Shown piece by piece: positions 1 through 9,223 of a DNA stretch of 64,000 nucleotides. Under the pieces are notes generated by a model that worked only from the letters and a program-made list of their open reading frames with translations, was not told where the DNA came from and made no database searches. The stretch spans positions 1-64,000 of the forward strand of contig CAKUWY010000001.1 of the NCBI GenBank assembly GCA_934699585.1. The letters are read 5' to 3'. The position numbers and the translations under genes were made by a program. Position 1 is the stretch's first letter. The number at the start of each line of letters is the position of its first letter. The DNA comes from an uncultured Fibrobacter sp. (GTDB taxonomy: Bacteria > Fibrobacterota > Fibrobacteria > Fibrobacterales > Fibrobacteraceae).

Positions 1-123
1 GCATTGGGGTGTGGGGTGTGAGGTGTGGGGTGTGGGGTGTGAGGTGTGGGGTGTGAGGTGTGGGGTGTGAGGTGTGGGGTGTGGGGTGTGGGGTGTGGGG
101 TGTGAGGTGTGGGGTGCGGATTG
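1..123. repeat. Tandem heptamer array (GGTGTGG / GGTGTGA)
   Basis: About seventeen head-to-tail seven-base units made of GGTGTGG or GGTGTGA fill this stretch, which continues off the left edge. Units differ only by G or A at the last position. No coding capacity is visible. Related TGAGGTATGAGGT strings recur in other intergenic gaps of the window (near 4990, 20060 and 61400), so this is one member of a dispersed simple-repeat family. Confidence 0.9.
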
Positions 124-139
124 CGAGGCGCTAGCCACT

Positions 140-233
140 CGCATCTCATACCTCAAAGGGCCGCAGGCCCGACCTCACTACTCAAAGCGAAGCGACCTCA
201 AACCCCTAGCCCCTAAATCCTAGCCCCTATCCC
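140..233. repeat. Composite intergenic repeat (CCTCAAAG... and CCCCTAA runs)
   Basis: The gap downstream of the peptidase gene holds two repeat types also seen elsewhere in the window. One is a hairpin-bearing CCTCAAAGGGCCGCAGGCCCGACCTCA string, seen again near 61385. The other is a run of CCCCTAGCCCCTAAATCC units, seen again near 5142 and, inverted, near 11164 and 49252. No gene or terminator is apparent. Confidence 0.75.
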
Positions 234-905
234 CTAAACAAAATACGGATAGATATATTCCTCCGCCAGTTGAGGGAGACGGGCAAGGACCACCTGCTTG
301 CAGGCCATATCCGAACCTTCGTAAATCTTGCGGAGCGTGTCCAGCGAGAAATGCTCTAGACGCTTGCGGGAGGTAGGCAAGTGGGCGATATGCCAACCTT
401 CGGGCCGAATTTTCCCGCGGCCTGGGACGAACACCCGGTCAAAACCGAAAGCTCCGTCGGTGGCAAAGCGTTCATCTAAGAACTTGTGGAACCTGGCGAA
501 CATTCCGTTGCACTCCTCCGGCGTAAGCTGGACTTCGTAACCTTCGGGACAGGCACGACCATCGACCACATCCAGGTCTGTCCCGAGATGATGACGGCTC
601 GCCCCCGGAAGGGCCGACCAGGTGAGAATGGCATACATCAGCTCTTCTTCGTCTTGAGGCCGTTCCATAGGCACGCCTTCTGCCGAAAGCAGGGGCAGTT
701 CCCCACGGGCCTTGCGGTTCCAGATGGAAAGCTGCCGTTCAAAAGGGCGGTAGGCCGATTCTATCCGGAGTTCAAAGCCCTCCGCCGCAGCTACGTTTTT
801 TAATTTGTTCAAAAACGGCAGGGTGTCGGCATCCACAAGGTAACCGGGAGCCGCCTCTACAAGGTTCGGCTTTCCAAGTCCGTAGGGCAACAAATCTTCG
901 GTCAT
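234..905 (-). CDS. M15-family D-alanyl-D-alanine carboxypeptidase (VanY-like)
   Basis: This 223-residue protein is probably a zinc peptidase that trims D-Ala-D-Ala ends of peptidoglycan. The motif SRHHLGTDLDVV gives the His and Asp zinc ligands of the M15/VanY family, and GWHIAH near residue 170 supplies the final His. The ATG at 905 is preferred because it overlaps the ruvC stop by one base (TAATG), which suggests translational coupling; an in-frame start at 944 would lie deep inside ruvC. No clear signal peptide is visible from this start, so export is uncertain. It is the last gene of a two-gene unit with ruvC. Confidence 0.85.
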   Translation of the reverse strand: MTEDLLPYGLGKPNLVEAAPGYLVDADTLPFLNKLKNVAAAEGFELRIESAYRPFERQLSIWNRKARGELPLLSAEGVPMERPQDEEELMYAILTWSALPGASRHHLGTDLDVVDGRACPEGYEVQLTPEECNGMFARFHKFLDERFATDGAFGFDRVFVPGRGKIRPEGWHIAHLPTSRKRLEHFSLDTLRKIYEGSDMACKQVVLARLPQLAEEYIYPYFV

Positions 906-1471
906 TAAATTTCCACTCCCATTTTCTTGATCAGGTCTTTCCACTGCTGAACAGAGGCCTTTTTCTTGCGGACCGTAGGACGTTTTTTCAGAGCCGCAGT
1001 CAAGGGTGGCGGATTTCCGTGAGTCCAGGCGATGGCCAGGGCGTCCGAAGCATCTAGCGGAAGGTCGGAGCCCTGTATCCCGAGCTGTGCAAAGACCATG
1101 TGGGCCACCTGTTCCTTAGAGGCGGCACCATCGCCGGTAACGGACTGCTTGACCACCTTGGGCGGGTACTCGTCAAAGGACATGCCCCGCTTGCGGCAGG
1201 CCACAAGAACCGCCCCGCGGATATGTCCGAGTACCAGGGCGCTCTTGGCATTTTTGGCAAAGAACACCCCTTCCATGGCCAGGGCGTCTGGCCGGTACTG
1301 GTCCAGCAGGGATTCCAGCTTGGTGATAATCTGTAATAGACGGTCCTCCAACGACTTAGATGCCGGTGAATGGATAGTACCGTATTCCAGCACCGAAAAC
1401 CCCTTCGAATTCTTTTCCAGAAAGGCGTATCCTGTCGTAATAGAGCCCGGGTCGATGCCGAGAATAACCAT
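905..1471 (-). CDS. ruvC: Crossover junction endodeoxyribonuclease RuvC
   Basis: RuvC cuts Holliday junctions in the RuvABC recombination-repair complex. The protein (188 residues, family usually 160-190) begins MVILGIDPGS, which carries the first catalytic Asp. The second acidic residue is in LAMEGVFFAKN, and the last pair is in DASDALAIAW. The ATG at 1471 puts GIDPGS at the very N-terminus as in the family; the in-frame ATG at 1510 would add 13 residues with no family counterpart. The C-terminus carries a basic tail. It is coupled to the downstream peptidase gene by a one-base overlap. Confidence 0.95.
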   Translation of the reverse strand: MVILGIDPGSITTGYAFLEKNSKGFSVLEYGTIHSPASKSLEDRLLQIITKLESLLDQYRPDALAMEGVFFAKNAKSALVLGHIRGAVLVACRKRGMSFDEYPPKVVKQSVTGDGAASKEQVAHMVFAQLGIQGSDLPLDASDALAIAWTHGNPPPLTAALKKRPTVRKKKASVQQWKDLIKKMGVEI

Positions 1472-1550
1472 AGCCAAAAAGTAGATAAAATGACCTAAAA
1501 AGTGTTCCATTCCGGGTATTTTTTATTAGATTCCTGTATGGAGGCTCCCT

Positions 1551-3434
1551 ATGCTTATCGACCAGGAAAACTCAGGTTTTGTACATGTAAAGACTCACCC
1601 CCGTCAGTTGGGAATTCCCCTCAGCCGGTGGGGTCGTAACCTGATTTCCAGTTGTCCATTCCACGCTCCCGAAGAAACCTCCCTGTTCTTCTACGACGCC
1701 CTGGGTTACTGGCGTTACCGCTGCCTCCAGTGCGGTAGCGAAGGCGACCTGGTGGAATTCGTGATGCGGAGCCGCTTCAACGGCATGGATGAGCCTACTG
1801 CGCGGGCCGAAGCCCTGGAATTTTTGGGCGGACTCGAACAGGAGCAGGACACCAAGAAAGATGACCATCTTTTGCTCAAGGAAGTCGGTGGCGAAAAGTC
1901 CAAGGTGTTGGAATGCTTTGTAAGATACTGCCACTGGGCAGCCTGCAAGAGCCCTTCTTCCGAAGAATTTCTGCAGTCCAGGGGCTGGAGCATCGGGCAA
2001 GCCCAGCTCTACGGCCTAGGCTACTACAGCGGCGACCCGGAGCCCTTCTTTAGTTATTGCATGCTTTCTGGGCTAGAACGCCACCAGGTCAGCTTCTACC
2101 TGGACAACCTGGAAGCCTACCACGAACCCCGAATTACCATTCCCGCACGTAATTCTAAGGGACTCATCCATTCTGTGTATGGCCGCCTCATGGAAGACGA
2201 CGGCAAGCCCCACCCCTACGTTTCTTTTGCCTCGGGCCCAAGCGACATCCCCTTCAATATCCAGCCCGAAAATACAAGCCCCATTATCGTAGAAGGCTTT
2301 TTTGATGCCCTGACTGCAGACCTGGCGGGGATTCCCGGCGTGGTTTCTACCATGTACCAGGAATTGACCCTGAGCCACCTGCTCAAGCTCAAGGCCTGCG
2401 GCGCCGATTCAGCAACTGTCATTCTCAGGCGCGAAGACAACAGGCGCGAACAGGAATACCGTATCCAGGGTTACCTGAAAATGGCCGAAGAACTGGACAT
2501 GCGGTTCAAGTCCATCGTGCTGTCAAAAGACGAAACGGTTGACGTATTGGTCCGCGACAAGGGCGCAGATTACCTGCTTGACCTTATCGACAAGACCGAA
2601 GAGGATACGGTTCACACCCACCGCCGTTCCATGCTGCTCCAGGATATCAAGGAAAATTACGATGCCGCCATGGGCTGCCCTCCGGATACCTGCGTGGGCT
2701 ACGCCTTGAACAATTTCCCGAGACTCACCAAGGAAATCGACGGCATCCAGTCCGGCTGTTTCTTCGTTTCTTCCAAGCCCTTTGGCCTCAAGACCTCGCT
2801 CTTGTCTAGTCTTGCCCTGGACCTTATAGACAGCAACCCCATCTTGAAGATTATCTACATCGCCCTGGAAACGCCCCGCAGGCAGATTTTTGACCGTATG
2901 GTGGCCATGGAAACAGGCGAATCTATCCTTACGGTGCGAAAGCAAAACGAAGACGATGCGATTAACGGCAAGATTCTCGAAGCTACCAAAAAGCTCATGA
3001 ACCTGGTCCGGACAAACCGCCTTGAAATCTGGGAAGACTACCCCACCTTCGACAACAACGAAATGATGAGCATCTTGAAAGAAGAGCGGAAACAGAATTC
3101 CGACCTCATCGTGATGATTGACGGTCTGGACCACCTGAAGATAGACGGACGGCTTGAACTGGACGACATTCACGAGCGCAGGTCCTTTGTGATGCTGGAC
3201 CTGTACAAGAGCCTGGACATTCCCCTGTTCCTTGGCGGAGAACTGATACCCACCGAAGAAGGCTTTGAAGGCCCGAGGCCCTACCTGCGTGATTCCGACG
3301 CCATCTACTGGCTGGATTCACAGAACAAGACCCTCACCTTGTCCGTGAATTCCAACAGGCTGGGCGTAAGCCACAAGTACAACTGTCCCATCTTCATCGA
3401 CCCTATGTCCAACAAGATGCAAGAAGCGGAATAG
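1551..3434 (+). CDS. Primase-helicase-like protein (CHC2 zinc finger, Toprim, RecA-like), probably catalytically degenerate
   Basis: The 627-residue protein has the domain order of phage T7 gp4-type primase-helicases. A CHC2-type zinc finger (CPFH then CLQC) lies near residues 35-65, a Toprim-like segment with VEGFFDAL near 240-310, and a RecA/DnaB-like ATPase from about 390. The Toprim acidic pair that should follow reads LRRED instead of a FDGD-type motif, so the metal site looks lost. The Walker A region reads SSKPFGLKTS, an atypical loop that keeps Lys-Thr. IALETPRRQIFDRM and VMIDGLDHL resemble DnaB motifs H2 and H3. It may be a replication or repair accessory factor. No phage genes surround it; the next gene follows after 10 bases. 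Confidence 0.7.
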   Translation: MLIDQENSGFVHVKTHPRQLGIPLSRWGRNLISSCPFHAPEETSLFFYDALGYWRYRCLQCGSEGDLVEFVMRSRFNGMDEPTARAEALEFLGGLEQEQDTKKDDHLLLKEVGGEKSKVLECFVRYCHWAACKSPSSEEFLQSRGWSIGQAQLYGLGYYSGDPEPFFSYCMLSGLERHQVSFYLDNLEAYHEPRITIPARNSKGLIHSVYGRLMEDDGKPHPYVSFASGPSDIPFNIQPENTSPIIVEGFFDALTADLAGIPGVVSTMYQELTLSHLLKLKACGADSATVILRREDNRREQEYRIQGYLKMAEELDMRFKSIVLSKDETVDVLVRDKGADYLLDLIDKTEEDTVHTHRRSMLLQDIKENYDAAMGCPPDTCVGYALNNFPRLTKEIDGIQSGCFFVSSKPFGLKTSLLSSLALDLIDSNPILKIIYIALETPRRQIFDRMVAMETGESILTVRKQNEDDAINGKILEATKKLMNLVRTNRLEIWEDYPTFDNNEMMSILKEERKQNSDLIVMIDGLDHLKIDGRLELDDIHERRSFVMLDLYKSLDIPLFLGGELIPTEEGFEGPRPYLRDSDAIYWLDSQNKTLTLSVNSNRLGVSHKYNCPIFIDPMSNKMQEAE

Positions 3435-3444
3435 TCTGCGTTCC

Positions 3445-4644
3445 ATGCCGCAAGCGCCCTTTACCATCGTCGATTTCAACAACTTCTGGAGTCCTTCCGG
3501 AGGTGGCGTTCGGCGTTATCACCTGCAAAAGATGGCATTCTACGAGAACCGCCAGGATGTGCTGAGCGTATTCGTGATGCCCGACAGCCGAACCTTCACC
3601 GAAAAAAGAGGGCCGGGGCTCATTATCGAGCATGTTGATGCCTACCGTTTCCCCGGGAACTGGGAATACCGCTTTATCTGGAAACAAAAGCAGATCCGGC
3701 CCATCTTGAAAAAGTACATGCCCCAGGTGATCGAGGTGGGTTCTCCCTACATTTTGCCAACTGTAGTTCGCAAGGCCGCCAAGAGGATTTGCCCTGAAGC
3801 CATACTCCTCAGTTTCTGGCACGCCGATTTTCCCGTCACCTATGTGGGCAGGCCTGTTGCAAACAAACTAGGACGTTTTTTCGGAAGCATTGCCGAACGG
3901 GCAGCCTTCTGGTACGCCAAGCAGGAATTCAGGAAGTTCGACGGCATCCAGGTTTCTTGCAAGGAGGTGATGGACCGGCTGGAAAAGCGCCACCTCCCCC
4001 ACAGCCACTGGATTCCCCTGGGTTGCGACATCCAGATGTTTTCGCCCTCCAAGCGAGATGAAACTCTAGTGGCAGACTTCAAGGGCGGAAATCCCGACAG
4101 GCTCACCATATTTTTCCCGCACCGGTTCTGCGAAGAAAAAGGCATTGAACTTTTGCTTGGAGCCTACGGCGAACTGACGGAGCGGCTGGGCGTCGAGCCG
4201 GAAATCATCTTGGCGGGCACGGGGCCGTACCTGCCACAGGTCAAGGAAGCGGTACAGAAATACAAGCACATCCGCTATGTAGGCTTTATCAAGTCCATCG
4301 ACGAAATGGCCCGCCACTACGCCAGCGTAGACATGGGACTTGCCCTTTCGGGCTGGGAGACCTTCGGGCTTTCTATCCTGGAAAGCATGGCCAGCGGGAA
4401 TGCCCAGATTGGAGCCTCTACCGGAGCCGCCTTTGAACACGTGACGGAATCGGGAGCGGGCAAAATCCTTCAGGAGCGCACTCCCCACGCCCTCTCAGAG
4501 GCTATCGTGGAGCTGTACCGCTCCGACATGCAGGCCATGAAACAAAAGGCCCGAGCCTACGCCGAGAAATTCAGCTGGAACGACTGTTTTGGGCGTCAGC
4601 TCGACCTATACCGAAAACTTTATCAAGAAAAGAGGAACTCATGA
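3445..4644 (+). CDS. GT4-family glycosyltransferase
   Basis: This 399-residue cytoplasmic GT-B enzyme should transfer a sugar from a nucleotide donor. The N-terminus contains SPSGGGVRRYH, the glycine-rich donor/acceptor loop typical of GT4. The C-terminal half contains PHRFCEEKGIELLL and the EX7E signature in WETFGLSILESMASG. Acceptor and product cannot be told from sequence. It starts ten bases after the primase-like gene and overlaps the next gene by four bases (ATGA), so the three are probably cotranscribed. Confidence 0.9.
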   Translation: MPQAPFTIVDFNNFWSPSGGGVRRYHLQKMAFYENRQDVLSVFVMPDSRTFTEKRGPGLIIEHVDAYRFPGNWEYRFIWKQKQIRPILKKYMPQVIEVGSPYILPTVVRKAAKRICPEAILLSFWHADFPVTYVGRPVANKLGRFFGSIAERAAFWYAKQEFRKFDGIQVSCKEVMDRLEKRHLPHSHWIPLGCDIQMFSPSKRDETLVADFKGGNPDRLTIFFPHRFCEEKGIELLLGAYGELTERLGVEPEIILAGTGPYLPQVKEAVQKYKHIRYVGFIKSIDEMARHYASVDMGLALSGWETFGLSILESMASGNAQIGASTGAAFEHVTESGAGKILQERTPHALSEAIVELYRSDMQAMKQKARAYAEKFSWNDCFGRQLDLYRKLYQEKRNS

Positions 4645-4958
4645 TCAGACACATCGTATTCTGGAAACTGAAGGCCGAAGCCGAAGGCGCCACCGCCAAG
4701 GAAAACGGCCAAAAGATGGTGGACGCCTTCCACGCACTGGAAGGTAAAATTCCCGGTCTCGTGAGCATCGAATCTGGACTGAACTTCGGCAAGGCCGAAC
4801 TCGGGAATGGCGACGAGGAATACGACATCGCCCTGGACACCACCTTCCGCACCAAAGAGGCTCTTGACTTTTACCAAAAACACCCCGAACACCAGGCTAT
4901 TGTCTCCTTCGTGAAGAAGGTAGTCACCGAACGCCGAGCGGTAGATTTCGAGTTCTAG
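4641..4958 (+). CDS. Dabb (stress-responsive alpha/beta barrel) domain protein
   Basis: A 105-residue protein with the start typical of the Dabb family, MIRHIVFWKLK. It has the conserved centre GLNFG and ends with the usual helix-strand pattern around HPEHQAIVSFVKKV. Family members are dimeric ferredoxin-like barrels of mostly unknown function. The ATGA overlap with the glycosyltransferase stop fixes the start and suggests translational coupling. Confidence 0.88.
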   Translation: MIRHIVFWKLKAEAEGATAKENGQKMVDAFHALEGKIPGLVSIESGLNFGKAELGNGDEEYDIALDTTFRTKEALDFYQKHPEHQAIVSFVKKVVTERRAVDFEF

Positions 4959-5194
4959 AAATGAGGCGTGAGGTCGGGGCTTCGCCCCTTTGAGGTATGA
5001 GGTATGAGAAATGTGTAATGTGTAATGTGTAATGTGTAATGTGGTATTCGTCATGTTCGTTTCGCAATAAAGTCCGGGACGAGGATGACAACGTTTAAGA
5101 CCCATACCCCAAAGCGAGTTTACGAGCGACCTCATACCCCTAGCCCCTAAATCCTAACCCCTAATCCCTTCCCTTTTTACTACATTTTTCACGT
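4959..5194. repeat. Intergenic gap with simple repeats
   Basis: No gene is seen here. The gap holds GAGGTATGAGGTATGAG, four copies of the seven-base unit TGTGTAA around 5010-5040, a CCCCAAAGCGAG...GCGACCTCA string and a CCCCTAGCCCCTAAATCC run. All are types also found in other gaps of the window. The promoter of the next gene probably lies in the last 40 bases. Confidence 0.7.
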
Positions 5195-5689
5195 ATGGTC
5201 CAACTGAGTCAAACATCCTGGCAAGAGTTCTCCTTGAAGAACGTTCTGGAGACGCTGCAATACTCCCCGATGAACTTGACCATGGGCAAGAATCCACAGT
5301 TGCACTACACCTTCCCCAAAAATCTTGAACCGGGCGCCACGGTGCGCTACAACCTCCAGTGGGGGTTCAAGACCTTGAAATGGACCGGCATTGTCAGTTC
5401 CGTCAAAGAAAACAAGATTACCGTGCGTCTTGGCGAAGGTCCCTTCCGCGGGTTCACCGCAAAGCACAGCTTTGTTGACGAAGGGAACATGACCGCCTGC
5501 TACGACGAGATGAGTTTCCAGGGGTTCACGGATATTCCCGAAGAAGTTTTCGCAGCGATTATCGACAAGGCGAACATCGTGTACGGCATCTATTCCCGCA
5601 AGGACACTCGCGACGTGATGCTGGCCTACGAAGCCCAGAAAAAGACCCAGTCCATCGAGGCCCTGGACCAGAGCGCTACTGCAGGTTAA
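5195..5689 (+). CDS. SRPBCC-fold ligand-binding protein (putative)
   Basis: A 164-residue soluble protein without signal peptide or membrane segment. The pattern of strands (VRYNLQWGFKTLKWTGIV, then KITVRLGEGPFRGFTAKHSF) and a long C-terminal helix resembles the SRPBCC helix-grip fold used for hydrophobic ligands. The family call is from pattern only. It is followed 24 bases later by the UbiD family decarboxylase gene on the same strand. Confidence 0.55.
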   Translation: MVQLSQTSWQEFSLKNVLETLQYSPMNLTMGKNPQLHYTFPKNLEPGATVRYNLQWGFKTLKWTGIVSSVKENKITVRLGEGPFRGFTAKHSFVDEGNMTACYDEMSFQGFTDIPEEVFAAIIDKANIVYGIYSRKDTRDVMLAYEAQKKTQSIEALDQSATAG

Positions 5690-5713
5690 GGCCCTCAAAA
5701 CCTGGGGATTTCC

Positions 5714-7549
5714 ATGTACGCCACTCTAGAACAAGCCCTGCTTGATTTAGAAAGAGCAGGGCTTTTGAAACGCATCCACGACGAGGTGAATCCAAATCTG
5801 GAAATGGCCGAAATGGCACGAATCGCCTTTGAAAAGGGCGGGCCAGCCCTGCTGTTTGAAAATGTGAAAGGCAGCAAGTTCCCGGCGGTGGCAAACCTTT
5901 ACGGCACGCAGCAGCGCATTGACTTTTTGTTCCGGGACTCCCTGGAAAGTACCAAGGCCGCCGTGCTGTTCAAGTCGAATCCCGTAGATTTTTTCAAGCA
6001 CCCCCACCTCGGGAACCTGATACTGGCGGCAAAAGCCGGACTCCACAGCTTGCCCGTTCAAAACGGAAGCATCGCCGACTTCAAAGAATGCTCCCTGCAA
6101 GACTTGCCGCAAATCAAGTGCGCCCCGGGCGACGGCGGAGCGTTCCTTACGCTGCCCCAGGTGGCAAGCCGCCCAGGCAAAAGCGCAAGCGTCATGACCA
6201 CGAACCTGGGCATGTACCGCATCCAGATTTCCGGAAACGAATACGGCCCCGACGAATGCGGGCTCCATTACCAGATCAAGCGGGACATCGCCAGGCATCA
6301 CCAGAAAGCAATAGAAGAAGGCCGCCCGCTGAAGGTCAGCATTTTCTTGGGAGGGCCGCCGGCACACACCATCGCCGCCATCATGCCCATGCCCGAGAAC
6401 CTGTCGGAACTGCTTTTCGCAGGAATGCTCTCCGGCCGAAGGTTCCGCTATTTTGTCCATAACGGTTACCTCGTGTCTAGCGACGCGGACTTCTGCATCT
6501 TGGGAGAGGTGGCACCGGACTTGAAGCCGGAAGGCCCCTTCGCAGACCATGTGGGTTATTACTCCGGAAAGCACCTGTTTCCCTACCTGAAGGTAAAGAA
6601 GGTCCTCTGCAAAAAGAACGCCATCTACCCCTTTACCGTAGTAGGCCGCCCGCCGCAAGAAGACACCCTTTTCGGGAATTTCATCCACAAGGTGACAAAG
6701 CCCATGGTGCCTGCGTCTTTGCCGGGAGTCCATGCCGTACATGCCGTAGATGCGGCGGGCGTACACCCGCTTTGCCTCGCCCTTGGCTCGGAAAGTTTCA
6801 GGCCTTATGTAAAGTCCGAAGAACGTGAACCTATGGAACTTTTGAAGACGGCAAACGCCCTGCTAGGATTTAACCAGGTGAGCCTTACCAAATACCTGAT
6901 GATTGCCGCCAAAGAGGACAATCCAAAGCTGGACGTGAACAAGATCCCGGAATTTTTTGGCCACATTCTAGAACGGCTCCGCACGGACAGGGATTTGCAC
7001 TTTCAGACCGAAACTACCACGGATACGCTGGACTACACGGGCGGCTCCCTAAATCACGGCTCCAAGCTGGTCATTGCCGCCGCAGGGCCCAAGATTCGCG
7101 ACCTGCGAAATGACTCCGTCGACCTGCAGAGCCTACATCTGCCGGCCGCCTTTACCGATGCCAAAATTGTAATGTCTGGAGTCCTTGCGCTGAAATGGAA
7201 CAGCGACATGGCGGAATCTTTCGAGAGCGGAATTGCCGCCTTGCGGGATTCCCTTGCGAACTGGAATTTCCGTGAGAACTACCCATGGGTAAGCATCGTA
7301 GATGACACAGCTACACTGGGCATGGAACACCCGCAGACAAACCTCCAAGATTTCTTGTGGCTGACCTTTACCCGGTCGGACCCGGCTAGGGATTTATACG
7401 GTCTGAACGAGCGCTATGTCCACAAGCACTGGGCCTGCGAAGCTCCCCTGATTGTAGATGCCCGAATCAAGCCCCACCACCAGAAAGCCATTACCTTCGA
7501 CAAGGCCGTCAGGGAATCGGCCTTAAAAAATTTGCAGGGCATTTTGTAG
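5714..7549 (+). CDS. UbiD family decarboxylase
   Basis: The 611-residue protein matches the UbiD family, which uses prenylated FMN to decarboxylate aromatic acids, often in quinone biosynthesis. Recognisable segments are an N-terminal ALLFENVKGSKFPAVANLYGT, the central GMYRIQISG, and PLKVSIFLGGPPAHTIAA. PEGPFADHVGYYSG contributes catalytic acidic residues. The length fits the long UbiD forms of Bacteroidetes-type bacteria. A role in menaquinone synthesis is likely in an anaerobe using fumarate, but no neighbour proves it, and no ubiX-like gene lies in the window. Confidence 0.88.
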   Translation: MYATLEQALLDLERAGLLKRIHDEVNPNLEMAEMARIAFEKGGPALLFENVKGSKFPAVANLYGTQQRIDFLFRDSLESTKAAVLFKSNPVDFFKHPHLGNLILAAKAGLHSLPVQNGSIADFKECSLQDLPQIKCAPGDGGAFLTLPQVASRPGKSASVMTTNLGMYRIQISGNEYGPDECGLHYQIKRDIARHHQKAIEEGRPLKVSIFLGGPPAHTIAAIMPMPENLSELLFAGMLSGRRFRYFVHNGYLVSSDADFCILGEVAPDLKPEGPFADHVGYYSGKHLFPYLKVKKVLCKKNAIYPFTVVGRPPQEDTLFGNFIHKVTKPMVPASLPGVHAVHAVDAAGVHPLCLALGSESFRPYVKSEEREPMELLKTANALLGFNQVSLTKYLMIAAKEDNPKLDVNKIPEFFGHILERLRTDRDLHFQTETTTDTLDYTGGSLNHGSKLVIAAAGPKIRDLRNDSVDLQSLHLPAAFTDAKIVMSGVLALKWNSDMAESFESGIAALRDSLANWNFRENYPWVSIVDDTATLGMEHPQTNLQDFLWLTFTRSDPARDLYGLNERYVHKHWACEAPLIVDARIKPHHQKAITFDKAVRESALKNLQGIL

Positions 7550-7557
7550 GAGCGACC

Positions 7558-9198
7558 GTGTTCAGGGTTTTGCGCAACATTTCGATTGTTTGGACAGTTC
7601 TTGCGACCGCGCTAGCCGTTTCTGCCTTTGCCCACGGGCGGTGCGGCACCATGCAGGCAGTAGAAAGTTGGATAGAGAACAAGGGAAAGGTCACGACCGC
7701 AGCCACAACCACGCTGGGGTCCTGCGAAGTTGAGGATTACTACGACTCCGTCTATTCCAAGACTACCGCCCATTTCCAGATTTTCTATGTGCTGAAAGGT
7801 CCACACGCCACTACGGAAAAATTCGTAGATAGCCTTGCCGTCAACCTGGAAAAGGCCTGGAATTTACATGTTACCAAAAACAAGATGCGGTCTCCCAAGG
7901 GCAGGGATACCACCGTCCATTACCAGAAACCCGTAAAGCAGGGCCTCTACGGGGTTGAAGTTCTTGAGATAAACCTTGTCCGCAGCCCAAGAGCCGTTCA
8001 TGGCAGTTCCGGATTCTGCGAGGATTGCTTCGCTATCACGAATTTTTCTGGCAGGAACAACTGGCAAACATCAGAAATGATGATTGACAACGATTTTATG
8101 GTCGTTGATTTTTATGAACCAGAATACGACACCCTGGATGTGGGCGACAAGAAATGCTCCTACTGGAAATCGACAAAACCCATCATCCACGCCACCGAAA
8201 AATATTCCTATGCCGAAAAATGGGACAAGGCTATTCGCGTTACCGCATTCCATGAACTGTATCATGCCGTTCAAGTCCGCTACCTGAGCCCTTACGAGCA
8301 TCTGAATTTTTGGTTCGAGGCCTCTGCCACCGGCATGGAAGAGGTCGGTGCTCCCGAGGTGAACGACTATTTCCGCTACATTCCCGAATTCCTTGAACAT
8401 ACGGGAAAACCCCTTGATGAAAATCAATCGGCCTACGGTGCATCCCTGTTTTTCCTGTACCTGTACAACCGCGTAGATTCCCTATTTGACAAGTCCATCT
8501 GGGAAAATTTCGCCAAGAACCCTGACAACTCCTTCCGCCAGCAATTCGCAAGCGCTGTCGAGGCCCGCAAGAAAAATCCGCAAGACGTTTTTCAGGACTT
8601 TGCGGAGCGACTCGCCTATTCCGGCAAGAACAGCAAGGCCGTCGATTCTAGCGCCTGGTACTCCCCGGATCAGCCTTTCTGGAAAAAGGTTCCATACACT
8701 TTCACTCTAGAAGGATTCAGGCCCGATTCCTCCATATTCGCCTACAATTACTATGCGGACGTTTTTCCGGATTTAGAAAATTACACCGGGAAAGCCTCTG
8801 TCTTGCTGTTCAAGGACGGACACGCACGCCTGCGTAAAATTTCAAGTATGAACACCCTGGATTCTCTGCGAAGCGAACGTTTTTCCGCCGATTCCCTCCT
8901 CTGGATTTTCAGCCGTTTCGAAAACCCGTCGCCCCTGCCCGGAAAGCTCAAAGCCAAGCCCCTGCGGGCCTACCCAACCCCCTGGCGGCACGGAAACCTT
9001 TGTTTTGCCCCGCTACCACTGGACAAAAAATTCATTGAAGTCCGTAACCGCAGGGGCGACTTGATTTTCCGCGAAAAATACGACAGCGAGACCCTCTGTT
9101 TAGACGAAAACTTTATAAAATCCAAGATGGTCCCAGGAGTTTACCGCTATAGAGCGGGCTCCAGCGGCAAAACCAAGGATTTAATGATTATCTATTAA
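7558..9198 (+). CDS. Secreted zinc metalloprotease, MXAN_6640-like
   Basis: A 546-residue protein starting at GTG, with AGGAG eight bases upstream. It has a hydrophobic signal peptide ending near AFAHG. The zinc motif HELYH lies at residues 232-236, and WFEASATGMEE about 25 residues later supplies the downstream acidic residue. This arrangement is like that of the MXAN_6640 putative metalloproteases. The last 80 residues have the strand-rich look of secreted-protein tails in this phylum. The substrate is unknown. It follows the UbiD family gene by nine bases but has no obvious functional link to it. Confidence 0.75.
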   Translation: MFRVLRNISIVWTVLATALAVSAFAHGRCGTMQAVESWIENKGKVTTAATTTLGSCEVEDYYDSVYSKTTAHFQIFYVLKGPHATTEKFVDSLAVNLEKAWNLHVTKNKMRSPKGRDTTVHYQKPVKQGLYGVEVLEINLVRSPRAVHGSSGFCEDCFAITNFSGRNNWQTSEMMIDNDFMVVDFYEPEYDTLDVGDKKCSYWKSTKPIIHATEKYSYAEKWDKAIRVTAFHELYHAVQVRYLSPYEHLNFWFEASATGMEEVGAPEVNDYFRYIPEFLEHTGKPLDENQSAYGASLFFLYLYNRVDSLFDKSIWENFAKNPDNSFRQQFASAVEARKKNPQDVFQDFAERLAYSGKNSKAVDSSAWYSPDQPFWKKVPYTFTLEGFRPDSSIFAYNYYADVFPDLENYTGKASVLLFKDGHARLRKISSMNTLDSLRSERFSADSLLWIFSRFENPSPLPGKLKAKPLRAYPTPWRHGNLCFAPLPLDKKFIEVRNRRGDLIFREKYDSETLCLDENFIKSKMVPGVYRYRAGSSGKTKDLMIIY

Positions 9199-9223
9199 TG
9201 CCTAATTTCTAAATTTGAACGCG

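Noticed and set aside
1..123. CRISPR array at the left edge
   Set aside because: Units are seven bases head to tail with no spacers, and no cas genes are present.
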